Assembly (NCBI GenBank): GCA_019359515.1
Contig: JAHHHC010000038.1
Span: 1 to 58,365 of the forward strand
Direction of reading: 5' to 3'
Source of the DNA: Desmonostoc vinosum HA7617-LM4
Lineage (GTDB): Bacteria; Cyanobacteriota; Cyanobacteriia; Cyanobacteriales; Nostocaceae
DNA length: 58,365 bases
This document shows, in pieces, positions 41,489 through 51,501 of this stretch (position 1 is its first letter; each line of letters begins with the position of its first letter). Position numbers and translations under genes: made by a program. The notes beneath the pieces are model-generated. The model had not been told where the DNA came from and did not search any database. It worked only from the letters and a program-made list of their open reading frames with translations.

Positions 41489-41754
41489 ATGCACAACAGC
41501 TTACTCCTTAGTTATCTGTATCATATCTTTCGTAAATTGGTATAACTGGCGGCAATATCTCCAATAAAGACAGCGAAACAACGAACACAAGGATGGCGGC
41601 ATCCAAAAAGTCAAGGGAACGGGCGAGTTGAACGGCAGGTACTATGTTTGGGTAATGTTATAGTATCTCTGCGGCTACCTTATGTAGTAGAACGGTCAAA
41701 AAAAGCTAGAATCGCAAAGTTTGCTAGAGAAGGTCAGAGACTCAGGTAAACTAT

Positions 41755-42135
41755 CGAATTTTAAAGGGTAATCCTCACGATACTCAACAATTAATCCCAA
41801 GTCTTGCCCAACATCTAGAAAATTTTGGTTCATCGCCAAAAGTCGTGACTACAGACAGAGGTGTCTACTCTCAAACAAACGAAAATTACGCTCAACTATT
41901 AGGAATCAAAGAAATCGTTTTACCCAAAGGTGGTTATCGAAGTAAAGAACGAATCAAGCATGAAAGAAAAAGAAGTTTTAAAACAGCTCGTCGTTGGCAT
42001 AATGGAGTAGAAGGACGTATCAGTTTTTTGAAACGGTGTTTTGGCTTACAACGTTGTTTATATAGGGGAGAGTTAGGATTTTGTCGTTGGGTTGGCTGGG
42101 GAATTATTGCTCATAATTTAACTATTATTAGTTGA
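41755..42135 (+). pseudogene. ISNCY/IS5-like transposase, C-terminal remnant
   Basis: HDTQQLIPSLAQHLENF, then VTTDRGVYSQTNENYAQLLG, IVLPKGGYRSKERIKHERK and WHNGVEGRISFLKRCFGLQR, ending WGIIAHNLTIIS. This is the last catalytic part of an ISNCY-type transposase; upstream (41560-41750) is frameshifted debris. It occupies the place where the TpsA gene should have continued. Confidence 0.65.
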
Positions 42136-42584
42136 AAAACTCTCAAAAATAAAATAATTTTTTACGGTTTTGTTTGAAAATATTACTATGAATTAAACTT
42201 GAAGGCAATTCAATTATATTACACTATGACTAATAGCGGAGGAAAGAGTTAAAATTAGCTTTGTTAATAATCAATAGTTGTATGTGCCAACTATTGATTA
42301 TTAACAAAGTTTTATATCTGATTTGTTTAGCAGTTTCGCACCGGGAACTAGACTAAACGAATCGCACGTTCTGACAGCATTGCGATCGCTGGCTCAGCAC
42401 CTACCTCTGGCATTGTTACCAACATCAGCACCCAATACTTTTCGGTTAAGCCAAAAAACAGGTAAATTAAGAGTTGTACCTAAAAACCAGCAGCTAAATG
42501 CAACTCAAAAAATTTTCGTTGGTCGCACAAGGAATAGAATCAGGTGAAGTGCTGAAAGCGATAGAAACAGCAATACCAATGTAA
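42136..42584. other. Gene-poor gap with a long hairpin
   Basis: No confident gene. A 51-base perfect hairpin is at 42259-42309. A plus-strand stretch at about 42323-42547 stays open (SHVLTALRSLAQHLPLALLP) and may be debris of another transposase or enzyme, not identifiable. Confidence 0.4.
42259..42309. repeat. 22-bp perfect inverted repeat with 7-nt loop
   Basis: CTTTGTTAATAATCAATAGT plus TG pairs perfectly with its complement after the loop TATGTGC, and TTTTAT follows. It could be an AT-rich terminator or an end of a small element. Confidence 0.75.
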
Positions 42585-43063
42585 ACAATTAAGCAAGTAT
42601 TAGGGCAAACAGATAGTAGGGAGACAAGAAAGCGGAAACATACAATTGATGAGTTAAAAACCCATCTTAATGGTCGTAAAACGCCTATCCGCTCGCTTAA
42701 TCCCCGCGAAGTTGTTCAGGAAGTTTATGGTTGGCTCTTAGGGCATTGGGCTGTGCGCTTTTTAATGTTCCAAGCCTCTGAGCAAGCCGGGATATCACCT
42801 CTAGGTTTGGGTTTTACTGGCACTCTCAAAGTTATTCGTGCCGCTATACCTGAGTTTCAACATACTCCAACCGAACAACTCCCTTTTTTTGGTCATGGTT
42901 AATCATGGAGATTTTGGATGAGAAGATTCCGCCTCCGCAGGAAAAAAGCAATCCTCGACTAGTCAAAAAAACTCGTTCCAAATTTCCGTCTAAGAAGCCT
43001 ATTCATCGTGGCACTGGTACTCAACGTCAGCCACTCAATTTTTCCATTATTAATACTGCTTAA
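42585..43063 (+). pseudogene. IS4-like transposase, C-terminal remnant in two frames
   Basis: First frame: TRKRKHTIDELKTHLNGRKT, then REVVQEVYGWLLGHWAVRFL and GISPLGLGFTGTLKVIRAAI, stop at 42902. From ATG at 42905 a second frame gives KKTRSKFPSKKPIHRGTGTQ, the basic tail of the same family. It has no catalytic residues. Inactive. Confidence 0.7.
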
Positions 43064-43195
43064 TTCTTAACCAAAAAGTATTGCTTCCTACGCGGTAAGC
43101 GTTCGTAGAGAAGCTATGCCGCAGGCTTTACGCTCAGTGACCGGAGGCATGAGGAAAGAAGTGTTAATAAAAGTTGAAAATTTTTTTTGCAAAAG

Positions 43196-44485
43196 CTAAA
43201 TTGGCAGAGTAATAATAAACTGCGTTCCCTTACTACAGGTTGACGAACAGTTAATTTGTCCATTGTGTTTATCAACAATAATCTGGTGGCTGATAGCTAA
43301 TCCTAGCCCAGTACCCTTACCTACAGCCTTAGTTGTAAAAGATGGCTCAAAAATTCTAGCTTGCACTTCAGGATGCATACCAAGAGCGTTATCTTCGATG
43401 CAAATTGTAACGGCTTGTTGCTGACACTCGACTGATGTAGTAATCATGATGATGTAAGGGATATCCTGATCTGAGCGGTTTTGATGGATGTCATCAAATG
43501 CATCAATCGCATTAGCGATAATATTCATAAATACCTGATTGAGTTGTCCAGGATAGCATCTGATTGGAGGTAACTCACCGTATTGTGTGACAACCTCGAT
43601 TTTAGGGCGGTTTCCTTGGTCTTTAAGTCGATGTTTTAACAGCATTAAAGTACTATTGATTCCTTCGTGAATCTGAAACTCCACCTTAGATGAGATATCA
43701 GAGCGAGCAAAGGTTCTCAAAGAAAGGCTGATATCCTTAAGACGACCAATTCCCTGGTGCATTGATAACAAAAGTTTTGGTAAATCCTCCGCCAGATATT
43801 CTAAGTCAATTTCTTCAACGAGTTCTTCAACTTCCAGGTCTGGGTATGGTAACTTTTGCTGTTGTAGATTTACCAAACGCAGGAGATCCTTCACATATTC
43901 CTCAATATGAGAGTAATTTCCACTAATAAAACCAATCGGGTTATTAATCTCATGACCTATACCTGCAACAAGTTGTCCAAGGGTAGACATTTTCTCACTC
44001 TGAATAAGTTGTAGTTGGGTTTGCTGTAACTGTTGTAGAGATTGGGTTAATTCTGCGGTACGTTCTTGCACTCTTTGTTCTAGAGTATGAGTAAGATGGG
44101 AGATTTTAAGGTGTAATTTTAATCGAACAATAACTTCTTCCTGTTGGAAGGGTTTAGTAATGTAGTCAACTGCACCAATTTCCAGCCCTTTTACCTTGTC
44201 TGTGGTATCAGATAAGGCAGTCATAAAAATGACCGGAATGTTCTGAGTGATGGAATTGGCTTTTAGTCTGCGGCATGTTTCAAATCCATCAATACCTGGC
44301 ATCATGACATCTAGGAGAATTAGATCGGGAGCAGCGTATTCTACTTGTTCGATCGCCGATTCTCCATCTGTTGCTATGAGTGCTTTCCAGCCATATCCCT
44401 GAATCGTTTCAGATAGCACCTTCAGATTATTTGGATTGTCGTCCACCAAAAGGATACGCATTGGTTTCGAGAAAAAATCGTCCAT
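43196..44485 (-). CDS. Response regulator-histidine kinase hybrid
   Basis: 429 aa. The N-terminal receiver has DD at 15-16, phospho-acceptor D59 (LILLDVMMPGIDG) and K111 (YITKPF). A coiled coil (about 130-165) leads to an HisKA with H178 (AGIGHEINNPIGFISGN) and an HATPase domain with NAIDAF (N box), IEDNALGMHPE and GKGTGLGLAISHQI. GNYSHIEEYV is typical of cyanobacterial kinases with this layout. Its start shares one base with the stop of the upstream CHASE2 kinase (TAATG), so the two form one signalling unit. Output partner unknown. Confidence 0.88.
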   Translation of the reverse strand: MDDFFSKPMRILLVDDNPNNLKVLSETIQGYGWKALIATDGESAIEQVEYAAPDLILLDVMMPGIDGFETCRRLKANSITQNIPVIFMTALSDTTDKVKGLEIGAVDYITKPFQQEEVIVRLKLHLKISHLTHTLEQRVQERTAELTQSLQQLQQTQLQLIQSEKMSTLGQLVAGIGHEINNPIGFISGNYSHIEEYVKDLLRLVNLQQQKLPYPDLEVEELVEEIDLEYLAEDLPKLLLSMHQGIGRLKDISLSLRTFARSDISSKVEFQIHEGINSTLMLLKHRLKDQGNRPKIEVVTQYGELPPIRCYPGQLNQVFMNIIANAIDAFDDIHQNRSDQDIPYIIMITTSVECQQQAVTICIEDNALGMHPEVQARIFEPSFTTKAVGKGTGLGLAISHQIIVDKHNGQINCSSTCSKGTQFIITLPI

Positions 44486-47313
44486 TATTGATGCGACTCC
44501 ATTGTTACAAATTTTTTGAGAAATTTACGTATTTTTACTGTTTGAAAAGTTGTTGTGAGTTTCGTCAACTCAGCCACAAAAGCAGCTTGTTGCGGATTTA
44601 GCTCAATCAACTCTTTTAAAATTTCCTCTATTGCCGAGATATCCCCCATCATTGCTAGATGATAGAGTTGTTGCAAAATACCCTCAGAAGGCAAAATCAA
44701 TTCACTGTTACCTAGTTGCTCATTGTTGGCAGGTGACTGCTGAGGTTGAGATTGGGTATAGATCCAGTCAACTTTTAAAACCGATCGCAATACATTGATC
44801 AATTCATCTATTTGGAGAGGTTTAGGCACAAATGCTGTTGCCCCTGCTTGTAAAGTCCGGTGACGATTGTCCTCAAGTACGTTAGCACTAGAGACAATAA
44901 TCGGAATAGAACAGGTTTGTGGGCTTTCTTGCAGGTGAACCATCAACTCAAAACCATTCATATTAGGCATGGCTAAATCGAGGAGAATCACATCCGGGTG
45001 ATGTTCGGTTGCCAGTTTCAACCCATGTTTACCATCTGTCGCTTCCAGGGTTCGACAACCAATTTCTTGCAACAAACTAGTCAACATGGAACGGTGGTTG
45101 TCATCATCATCAACAATGAGAACTTGAGGTACACTACCCCGAATCCCGGTGATTTTTTGGTAGCTTGAAGCCGTTTTGCCTTCATTCCATTCGTGGGCAA
45201 GCGGTACTGTCAAATCCAGCCAAAATAAACTCCCTTCACCCAGGTGACTCTGTACCTGAATTTGGCTTCCCATCAATGCCAAAATTCTTTGACTGATGGT
45301 TAATCCTAAGCCTGTCCCTTCAGAACGCTGACCTGCTGAACCCACTTGCTCAAACGGCAAAAAGATTTTTTCCAGTTGGTCTGGTGACATACCAACACCC
45401 GTGTCTTCAATCTGGAAGCGAATTTTGCAATTTGTCCTTTGCGCTTTGTCCTTTGTCATTTGTGGTTTATCCACTTTTGTCGAATGACAAATGACAAATG
45501 ACTCTTGAGAAATGACATCTACTTTGAACGTTACGCTACCACTGTCTGTGAACTTGATCGCATTACCTAACAAGTTAATTAACACTTGCCGCAGTCGCTT
45601 TTCATCTACCTGAATGGCAAGTGGTAGGGAATCGCTGAGCAAAACATTAAAGCTAATTCCTTTTTGCTCAGCTCGGATACCACAAATCTCGGTTACACCA
45701 TGTAAAAAACTAGGCAAATGCACGCTACTAGTAACTAATTCCAATTTCCGAGCTTCAATTTTTGAGAGATCGAGAATGTCATTAATTAGCATCAGCAGGT
45801 GCGAACCACATTGGTGGATAATTCTCACCCCTTCTTGATTTTTGTCTGTGAGATTTAGCGATCGCTCTAGCACCTGTGCATAACCAAGGATGCCATTGAG
45901 TGGTGTGCGTAGCTCGTGGCTCATATTTGCCAGAAACTCGCTCTTTGCTTGGTTAGCAGCATCAGCAGCAAGCTTTGCAACAAGCAGTTCATGAGTTCGC
46001 TTTTCAACTTTTGCCTCTAAGGTTTTGGAATAATCTAAAAGTTGAGCGTTGGCAATTTCTAATTGCTGGTTCGTTTCTTCTAACTTTTGCTGCTTGTAGG
46101 CATTTATCGTTGCAATTACACTGCTAATAAACCCTGCTAGAGCAGGCGTGACCGGAATCAAAATACCAGATAAGAATATGTAGTAGCTACCTCCTATCAA
46201 CACCCCACTCAAGCCCACAGTTGCCCAGAGAATCTTACCACCGGGAATTTGCCACTTCCCCTTCCCACGCGCACTAGCTAACCATAAACTACCCCCAGAG
46301 CCAAGGATAGACCACAAAACAATCCAGACCAACGAAGAGATACCTGAAATTCCGTACAGATTGGTTTTCCCTATTTTTGCCCCTCGTACCAGTTGGAGAG
46401 CAATATTGGCATGAATCACCACACCAGGAGTCGGTTTTTGAGCAGATATCAAAGATGAACTGAAGGGTGTGCTAAAGAAGTCATTGGTACTAGCAGCAGT
46501 TGAACCAACAAACACCATGCGCGAGCGCATTAAATCTGCGTCAAGTTTTCCTGCTAAGACATCACGCATGGAAACTGTGCGAAATGCAGTTTCTGAACCA
46601 TGCCAATTCAGAAGAATTTGATAACCTCCGACATCGGCATCACTATAACCTGCTTCTTGATTTTTGAGTGGCTGGTAAATTGCTTTGCCTAATCGAAACT
46701 TCTGCTGTTTTTCGTCAATACTTTCTAAGGTAATCTTTTGGGCTTCTAAGTACTTGAGGGCTACATGAGTTGCCAGTCCTGCTTTAATTTTTCCCTCTGA
46801 CTTAGCATCTTCGGCTGTAAGTAAGGCCCGACGCACATGGCGATCGCCATCTAAAACCAAATCAGCTAATCCCACTTGGTCATTTTTTTTCAACTCCGGT
46901 GGGGGATTGACTCGCTCACCAGTAATTTTTTCAACTCCAATTAAATTGGGAGTAGTACGAAAGACTTGCACAAGTTGCTCGTAACCGCTTCCTTCTGGTA
47001 AATCCCGATATAAATCTAAACCAATGGAACGGGGTTGTTGTGCTTTGATTTTTTTTAATAATTTTGCTAATGCCCAGTCAGGAACAGGCCATTTACCGAC
47101 CGATTGAATATCCTGCTCATCAATGGTGACAATTACAACTTCATCAGCTATTTCTGATTGCGATCGTAGTCGCACCCATTCATCACGAAGTTTCCATTCT
47201 GGCAAATTGAAAAGTCCCAACGACTGACCAATCATGACTGTGAGGGCAACGCTTGGAGTAATAATTAAAACGCTGCGAGTGCTTTGAATCAAAGTTTGGA
47301 ATTTACGCCACAT
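44485..47313 (-). CDS. CHASE2-domain hybrid histidine kinase
   Basis: 942 aa. An N-terminal membrane anchor is followed by a periplasmic CHASE2 sensor (about 35-320; [36 protein letters not shown]). Membrane segments at about 322-405 lead to a coiled coil, HisKA ([20 protein letters not shown] about 466), HATPase ([36 protein letters not shown]) and a C-terminal receiver ([24 protein letters not shown]), with a short helical end. An insert of about 25 residues derived from DNA repeats lies inside HATPase. It is co-transcribed with the following REC-HK. CHASE2 proteins commonly stand beside CHAT and DUF928 genes in filamentous cyanobacteria, as here. Confidence 0.88.
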   Translation of the reverse strand: MWRKFQTLIQSTRSVLIITPSVALTVMIGQSLGLFNLPEWKLRDEWVRLRSQSEIADEVVIVTIDEQDIQSVGKWPVPDWALAKLLKKIKAQQPRSIGLDLYRDLPEGSGYEQLVQVFRTTPNLIGVEKITGERVNPPPELKKNDQVGLADLVLDGDRHVRRALLTAEDAKSEGKIKAGLATHVALKYLEAQKITLESIDEKQQKFRLGKAIYQPLKNQEAGYSDADVGGYQILLNWHGSETAFRTVSMRDVLAGKLDADLMRSRMVFVGSTAASTNDFFSTPFSSSLISAQKPTPGVVIHANIALQLVRGAKIGKTNLYGISGISSLVWIVLWSILGSGGSLWLASARGKGKWQIPGGKILWATVGLSGVLIGGSYYIFLSGILIPVTPALAGFISSVIATINAYKQQKLEETNQQLEIANAQLLDYSKTLEAKVEKRTHELLVAKLAADAANQAKSEFLANMSHELRTPLNGILGYAQVLERSLNLTDKNQEGVRIIHQCGSHLLMLINDILDLSKIEARKLELVTSSVHLPSFLHGVTEICGIRAEQKGISFNVLLSDSLPLAIQVDEKRLRQVLINLLGNAIKFTDSGSVTFKVDVISQESFVICHSTKVDKPQMTKDKAQRTNCKIRFQIEDTGVGMSPDQLEKIFLPFEQVGSAGQRSEGTGLGLTISQRILALMGSQIQVQSHLGEGSLFWLDLTVPLAHEWNEGKTASSYQKITGIRGSVPQVLIVDDDDNHRSMLTSLLQEIGCRTLEATDGKHGLKLATEHHPDVILLDLAMPNMNGFELMVHLQESPQTCSIPIIVSSANVLEDNRHRTLQAGATAFVPKPLQIDELINVLRSVLKVDWIYTQSQPQQSPANNEQLGNSELILPSEGILQQLYHLAMMGDISAIEEILKELIELNPQQAAFVAELTKLTTTFQTVKIRKFLKKFVTMESHQ
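45425..45512. repeat. Short tandem repeat tract (TTTGTCATTTGTC type) in coding sequence
   Basis: Heptamer-like units (TTTGTCC, TTTGTCATTTG, ATGACAAATGACAAATGAC) typical of Nostocales STRR tracts lie in frame inside the kinase ATPase domain and encode [20 protein letters not shown] and neighbours. Confidence 0.65.
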
Positions 47314-47423
47314 GCCATACAGTTAATTTATTTTGGTTAGTCGATATGAGGCATTACTTATTGGTGTCAACTTCAGGTTAAATCGGCAGTTAGAAACCTC
47401 GTCTACACAGACAAAACCCACCT

Positions 47424-47441
47424 CCGTGGGTTAAAAAATTA
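47424..47441 (-). terminator. Hairpin between DUF928 gene and kinase operon
   Basis: AACCCAC-GGAG-GTGGGTT forms a 7-bp stem on the minus strand, followed by TTGTCTG. It may terminate or attenuate transcription between the DUF928 and kinase genes. The weak T tract makes this uncertain. Confidence 0.35.
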
Positions 47442-47468
47442 ATTTTCTCTTATTTATCCAGAACCCCT

Positions 47469-47497
47469 GTAGAGACATTGTGATACAACGTCTCTAC
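47469..47497. repeat. GTAGAGAC palindrome (dispersed repeat)
   Basis: GTAGAGACATTG and CAACGTCTCTAC pair with one mismatch around TGATA. This palindrome is widespread in Nostocales intergenic DNA. Confidence 0.65.
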
Positions 47498-47527
47498 ATT
47501 CATTTTCACCAGATGTCTAATACCTTC

Positions 47528-48469
47528 TTAGTTTGCAGATATCACTAATGGAGCCGTTGCAATCTCTTTCAAGCTAACTGAAGTCAGAAGTTCTTCCCAT
47601 TGCTTAATAACGGTTGCATTGTTGGGTTGTTCTGCGTATGATGCCGCAAGTGTTGCTACACAGTCATACCAAACTCCATGTTTACCAAAAGCAGTTGCCC
47701 GCTTCAATGCATCTTGCTGTTGTATTGCCTCTGCTAGTTCACTACTGAGTGGAATGCGTTGAATCCAACCATCAACATAGGGTGTACTCGGACTGAGTTT
47801 TCCATTAATGTTCAGTGCCAAGAACCATTGATAGTTTTTACCAACGACTAAAGCGGGTGCATCAGCAGGTAATTTAATGGCGTAGGCGAAGCCCGTCGTA
47901 GACATCGCCCCTGTTTTTCCAGCAACTGGAATAGTCACTTGATACTGGGTTTTACCAGTTTCATCCTTAAGGCTGAATACGGCTTCTTGAGCATTGGAAG
48001 CAGGGATATACACCATCACAGTCGGACGTTCAGACACCGTTGTGCCATAAAAACTCTGAGGTAGGAGTGCAATTAGCGCGGTTGGGCTTGTTGCTGCTAC
48101 GGTCGAAGGATTCAAGTAGTAAGTGCCAACGCGAGAAGCCCCTCCACTTGCTTGTTGAGGAGCGCCGTTACCTTTCTTTGGAGTAAACAGATTACCACGG
48201 GAAGCCCCTACACTTGCTTGACTGGGCGCACCATTTCCTTTCTTTGGAGTAAACAGATTACCACGGGAAGCCCCTCCACTTGCTTGACTGGGCGCACCAT
48301 TTCCTTTCTTTGGAGTAAACAGATTACCACGCGAGGCTCCTCCCGTTGCTTGACTGGGAGCGCCATTATTGGTCGGCGGAGTAAATGTTACAGCATAAGC
48401 ACTGCTGCATACACCATTAGCAACTAGAGCGATGACGCTCAATGCACTAATTAAATATCGACATTTCAT
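47528..48469 (-). CDS. DUF928 protein with tandem 22-residue repeats
   Basis: 313 aa. The signal peptide is MKCRYLISALSVIALVANGV with cleavage near SAYA. Residues about 33-113 hold four copies of a 22-residue unit around NLFTPKKGNGAPSQASGGAS, encoded by 66-bp DNA repeats at about 48150-48380. The C-terminal about 190 residues are the DUF928 domain (TALIALLPQSFYGTTVSERP, VMVYIPAS, YQWFLALNINGKLS, VDGWIQRI). Probably periplasmic or exported. It sits between the CHAT peptidase and the CHASE2 kinase on the same strand. Function unknown. Confidence 0.85.
   Translation of the reverse strand: MKCRYLISALSVIALVANGVCSSAYAVTFTPPTNNGAPSQATGGASRGNLFTPKKGNGAPSQASGGASRGNLFTPKKGNGAPSQASVGASRGNLFTPKKGNGAPQQASGGASRVGTYYLNPSTVAATSPTALIALLPQSFYGTTVSERPTVMVYIPASNAQEAVFSLKDETGKTQYQVTIPVAGKTGAMSTTGFAYAIKLPADAPALVVGKNYQWFLALNINGKLSPSTPYVDGWIQRIPLSSELAEAIQQQDALKRATAFGKHGVWYDCVATLAASYAEQPNNATVIKQWEELLTSVSLKEIATAPLVISAN
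48150..48380 (-). repeat. 66-bp coding tandem repeats
   Basis: About three and a half near-identical 66-bp units (GGAGTAAACAGATTACCACG recurring in forward sequence), differing by a few bases such as the ACACTTGC/CCACTTGC variant. High identity points to recent slippage or gene conversion. Confidence 0.75.
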
Positions 48470-48661
48470 GATTAACCTCTTGTTTTTGTAAATTTTTGAT
48501 ACAAAATATACATTAATCTAAATACAGTATTCAGTTCGTTTGAGAATTCCTAATCAGGCGACTGAAAAAGTATACATCTTATTATTTATAGGCGATTTCT
48601 ATCTCTGCCGCTATAGCATATTTGTCATATATTAGACTTTAATGTACATAATTTTACTTAA

Positions 48662-51208
48662 TCAAAGCCAGTTCCCAACTAAAACAAAAGCAGACCAAAA
48701 GAACGGGTCACGAAAATCTGTTTGGCGAATCAGGTTTATTTGCGCTTGTCGCAGTGCTTCGGCTTTGGTAATTTTAGGTTGTCGTAATTGGTCGTAGAAG
48801 CGAGTCATCAGCATTTGGGCTGCCTTATCTTTGACAGGCCATAGGGTGGCGATCGTAGAACGCGCACCGGATTTGACTGCTAAACCTGCCAGTCCCAGGA
48901 CAGCGCGGTCATCCCCTGTTGCAGTATCGCAGGCACTCAGTACTAGCAATTCAATTGCTTTTGATGAATTGCCGCCCCGATTTTTCAGCAGTTCAGACAA
49001 TTCCTTGACATTAACTTGTCCATCCCATGTCAGTAAGAAGGTATCTTCAAGACGGGAACTAAACTGTCCGTGAGTTGCGAGGTGAACGACATTGACACGA
49101 CTGGATTTTACCCGATCAGCTAGGGCTTGACTGGTGAACTTTTGGTTTAGTAACAGATCAGATGGCACTGTCTGGGAAATTTGCTTTACTTCCGATTCCA
49201 CCGCAGGCAAGGCAGCAAAGCCAGCATGAGATTGACTGATACCACCGACGATCGCATTGATTTTGTTTTGTTGAAGCGGATGGGCAGTCATAAGTTGCAA
49301 TCCTGGCGAGAGGGCAACAGCATATTTCTCAATCAGATATTGCTTACCGTCGTGTAAAGCAGACATGGGAATGTTGCGTAACTTCCCATCCAAAACAAAT
49401 ACTAATGTCTTAGTATCTTTAAAAAGTTGTTCTTGCTCAGCAGGACGAATTAACCAATCATAGATTTGTTGGGTAAGTTGCTCTCTTTGTTGGGAATCTG
49501 AAACAGGGTTGAGAGCAACAAGCAAATTATTCAGAGTTTGCTCAATTTCTGCTTGGGGTTTGCGAATTGCATAATAACGCAGAGGTTCCCCAGTTTTGGA
49601 GAGAATCACCGCTAGGCGATCGCTTAAAATAATCGGGTAAATAACCGTTGCTGTGGGGTCAACTTTGTCAATCTGCTGTGCTTTATCCAAACAAGCTTCC
49701 CGGAAAAAGTTATCAAGTTCAGCGACTTGCAGTGACTCAATTAATTCGCGGGCTTGTATTAGTGCTGCCTGGGTTGGTTGCTCATCTAAAAGTAAACTTA
49801 CTAGTTCTCGGTAGACAGGCTCTACACTTTCGCCAAAAGAGAACTGCATATCAGGGTTAACCGCAGCCAAATCGGAACGCAGTGCTTTTAACGACTTAAC
49901 AGCTTCAGTATAGGCTGAAATCGCTTTTGGGCGATCGCCTTGTTGTTTGTACAACTGTCCTACCTGCCATGCCGATTGAGCAATAATATCGTCAGCTTGC
50001 AGTTGACGGGCAATATTCAAGGATTTCTGGGCTAATTCCTTTGCTTGTGACCACTGCTGGGTGCGTCGGTAGAGTTGTCCCCACTGATACAGCGCATAGG
50101 CTTGGGCGATCGCATCGTCAATCTGTTGTGCAGACTTGACTGTAGTTGCCATCAGTTGCGCCAGGTCTTTGATTGGTAGAACTTGGTCGGGCTTTTCCAA
50201 CCGATTCAAGGTCGCCACAAAATTAATTGCAGCATAAAGGGAAGTATGGCTGGAGGGTAATTTTTCCAGTTGTTGTCGCAATTGAGATGCCAGGGGGATA
50301 GCATCTGAAAGTTTGTCGTAATCCACCAATAATTTGAAACGAGCTAAACGCGCTTGCAAAGCTTCATTTGGGTTCGTAGCCGCCGTTTGAGCGTCTTCAA
50401 AGTAATTTAATGCTGCTTCCGGGTTTTGGGAGTCAGAGGCAACTTTTCCCAAAGTTGAGAGAATAGAACTTAACTGGGTTTTAGCTGCAATTTTATTTGC
50501 TGTGGCCAAACTTTGCTCTAAGACTTGCTGGCTTTTGCCATCACCGATCGCGTGCAAAGCTAAACCAAGCGATCGCAACCCACTAACTTTAACTTCCGAA
50601 TCTGGCATTGCTGCCAATTTTTGTGTTAGTTCTTCTAATTGTTGTCGGGAGCGACGGTAAAATCCTAAACTTTGTAATGCTTGTGCCTGGTTAATTTGAC
50701 TACCCAGGCTTCCCATTGTATCCTTAGCCTGCTCGTAATATTTTTGAGCTTGTTGCCAGCTTTCGAGGGCAGTTTCAGGATGACCAGTACGTAGTTGTAA
50801 ATTGGCTTTTGTATTCAGTATTTGCGCCCAGATAATCGCATCAGCAGAGGGTTTAGCCGTTTGCAAAAGTTTTACACTTTGTTCGATAGATTTTCCAGCA
50901 GCTTCCCACTGATTAAGTTCCTGTTGTGCCAGGGAAAGGTAACTTAAACTCAGGGCTTCATTGAGGCGATCGCCCTGTTTTTGATATTGCTTTGTTGCCG
51001 TTTGCCATGCTGTAATGGCTTCTGCAAACCGTCCTGATTGGTAGAGATTCCGTCCTTGTTCTAGCCAATTACTAGACTGGGAGGAAGAGATAGTCGAGTT
51101 TGTGACTGGTGGAGATGCTTTTATAGGTGTAATGGTAAATGCTAAACATAAACTGAAAATACTGAGGCTGACGTATAGCCAACGAGTAGGTTTAATTCGG
51201 AAAGTCAT
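48662..51208 (-). CDS. TPR-CHAT domain protein (caspase-like peptidase)
   Basis: 848 aa. Signal-like N-terminus (LYVSLSIFSLCLAFTITPI), then many TPR-type helical repeats (about 50-460; for example GRFAEAITAWQTATKQYQ and AKELAQKSLNIARQL). The C-terminal CHAT domain (about 560-848) has the catalytic His in VVHLATHGQFSSR (near 711) and Cys in LLVLSACDTATGDDRA (near 758). TPRs probably bind a partner and the CHAT domain cleaves it after activation. Lying between a TpsA exoprotein and DUF928/CHASE2 genes, it may process or monitor exported proteins in the periplasm. The signal sequence makes a cytoplasmic role less likely. Confidence 0.88.
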   Translation of the reverse strand: MTFRIKPTRWLYVSLSIFSLCLAFTITPIKASPPVTNSTISSSQSSNWLEQGRNLYQSGRFAEAITAWQTATKQYQKQGDRLNEALSLSYLSLAQQELNQWEAAGKSIEQSVKLLQTAKPSADAIIWAQILNTKANLQLRTGHPETALESWQQAQKYYEQAKDTMGSLGSQINQAQALQSLGFYRRSRQQLEELTQKLAAMPDSEVKVSGLRSLGLALHAIGDGKSQQVLEQSLATANKIAAKTQLSSILSTLGKVASDSQNPEAALNYFEDAQTAATNPNEALQARLARFKLLVDYDKLSDAIPLASQLRQQLEKLPSSHTSLYAAINFVATLNRLEKPDQVLPIKDLAQLMATTVKSAQQIDDAIAQAYALYQWGQLYRRTQQWSQAKELAQKSLNIARQLQADDIIAQSAWQVGQLYKQQGDRPKAISAYTEAVKSLKALRSDLAAVNPDMQFSFGESVEPVYRELVSLLLDEQPTQAALIQARELIESLQVAELDNFFREACLDKAQQIDKVDPTATVIYPIILSDRLAVILSKTGEPLRYYAIRKPQAEIEQTLNNLLVALNPVSDSQQREQLTQQIYDWLIRPAEQEQLFKDTKTLVFVLDGKLRNIPMSALHDGKQYLIEKYAVALSPGLQLMTAHPLQQNKINAIVGGISQSHAGFAALPAVESEVKQISQTVPSDLLLNQKFTSQALADRVKSSRVNVVHLATHGQFSSRLEDTFLLTWDGQVNVKELSELLKNRGGNSSKAIELLVLSACDTATGDDRAVLGLAGLAVKSGARSTIATLWPVKDKAAQMLMTRFYDQLRQPKITKAEALRQAQINLIRQTDFRDPFFWSAFVLVGNWL

Positions 51209-51501
51209 AATTACTTAGCTTAATTATTAAGCACAGCACAAGTGTTGAGGAAATCACTAGATGTATATTGCCCAACATATAATGCGATCTATCACCTAAT
51301 GAGCGATCGCATATAGCAAAGTGCTGTTAGCGGATAGCTAGGGTTTAGCCCGTGCTGAGTAGTAAATCCAGTTGCTACCCTACGGGAAGCCTCTGGCGCG
51401 TCTACAAGGCTTTGAGCAATCAATACTGTCCTAACCTATGTGACTACGGCTATACAATTAGTTAAGCGGCATTTTGTATTTCCGTTGATGACTCCTACAT
51501 A

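Larger units (their letters stand above)
40300..41542. mobile_element. IS630-type element inserted in tpsA
   Basis: Left end ATACCAATTCACGAAAAG and right end CTTTCGTAAATTGGTA are inverted repeats, with TGATACA/TGTATCA extending them. TA is duplicated at both borders (40298-40299 and 41543-41544). Precise removal rejoins the TpsA frame as FSRVTGGNISN. Inside are two different transposase remnants in opposite orientation, so one element has been invaded by another. Confidence 0.7.
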
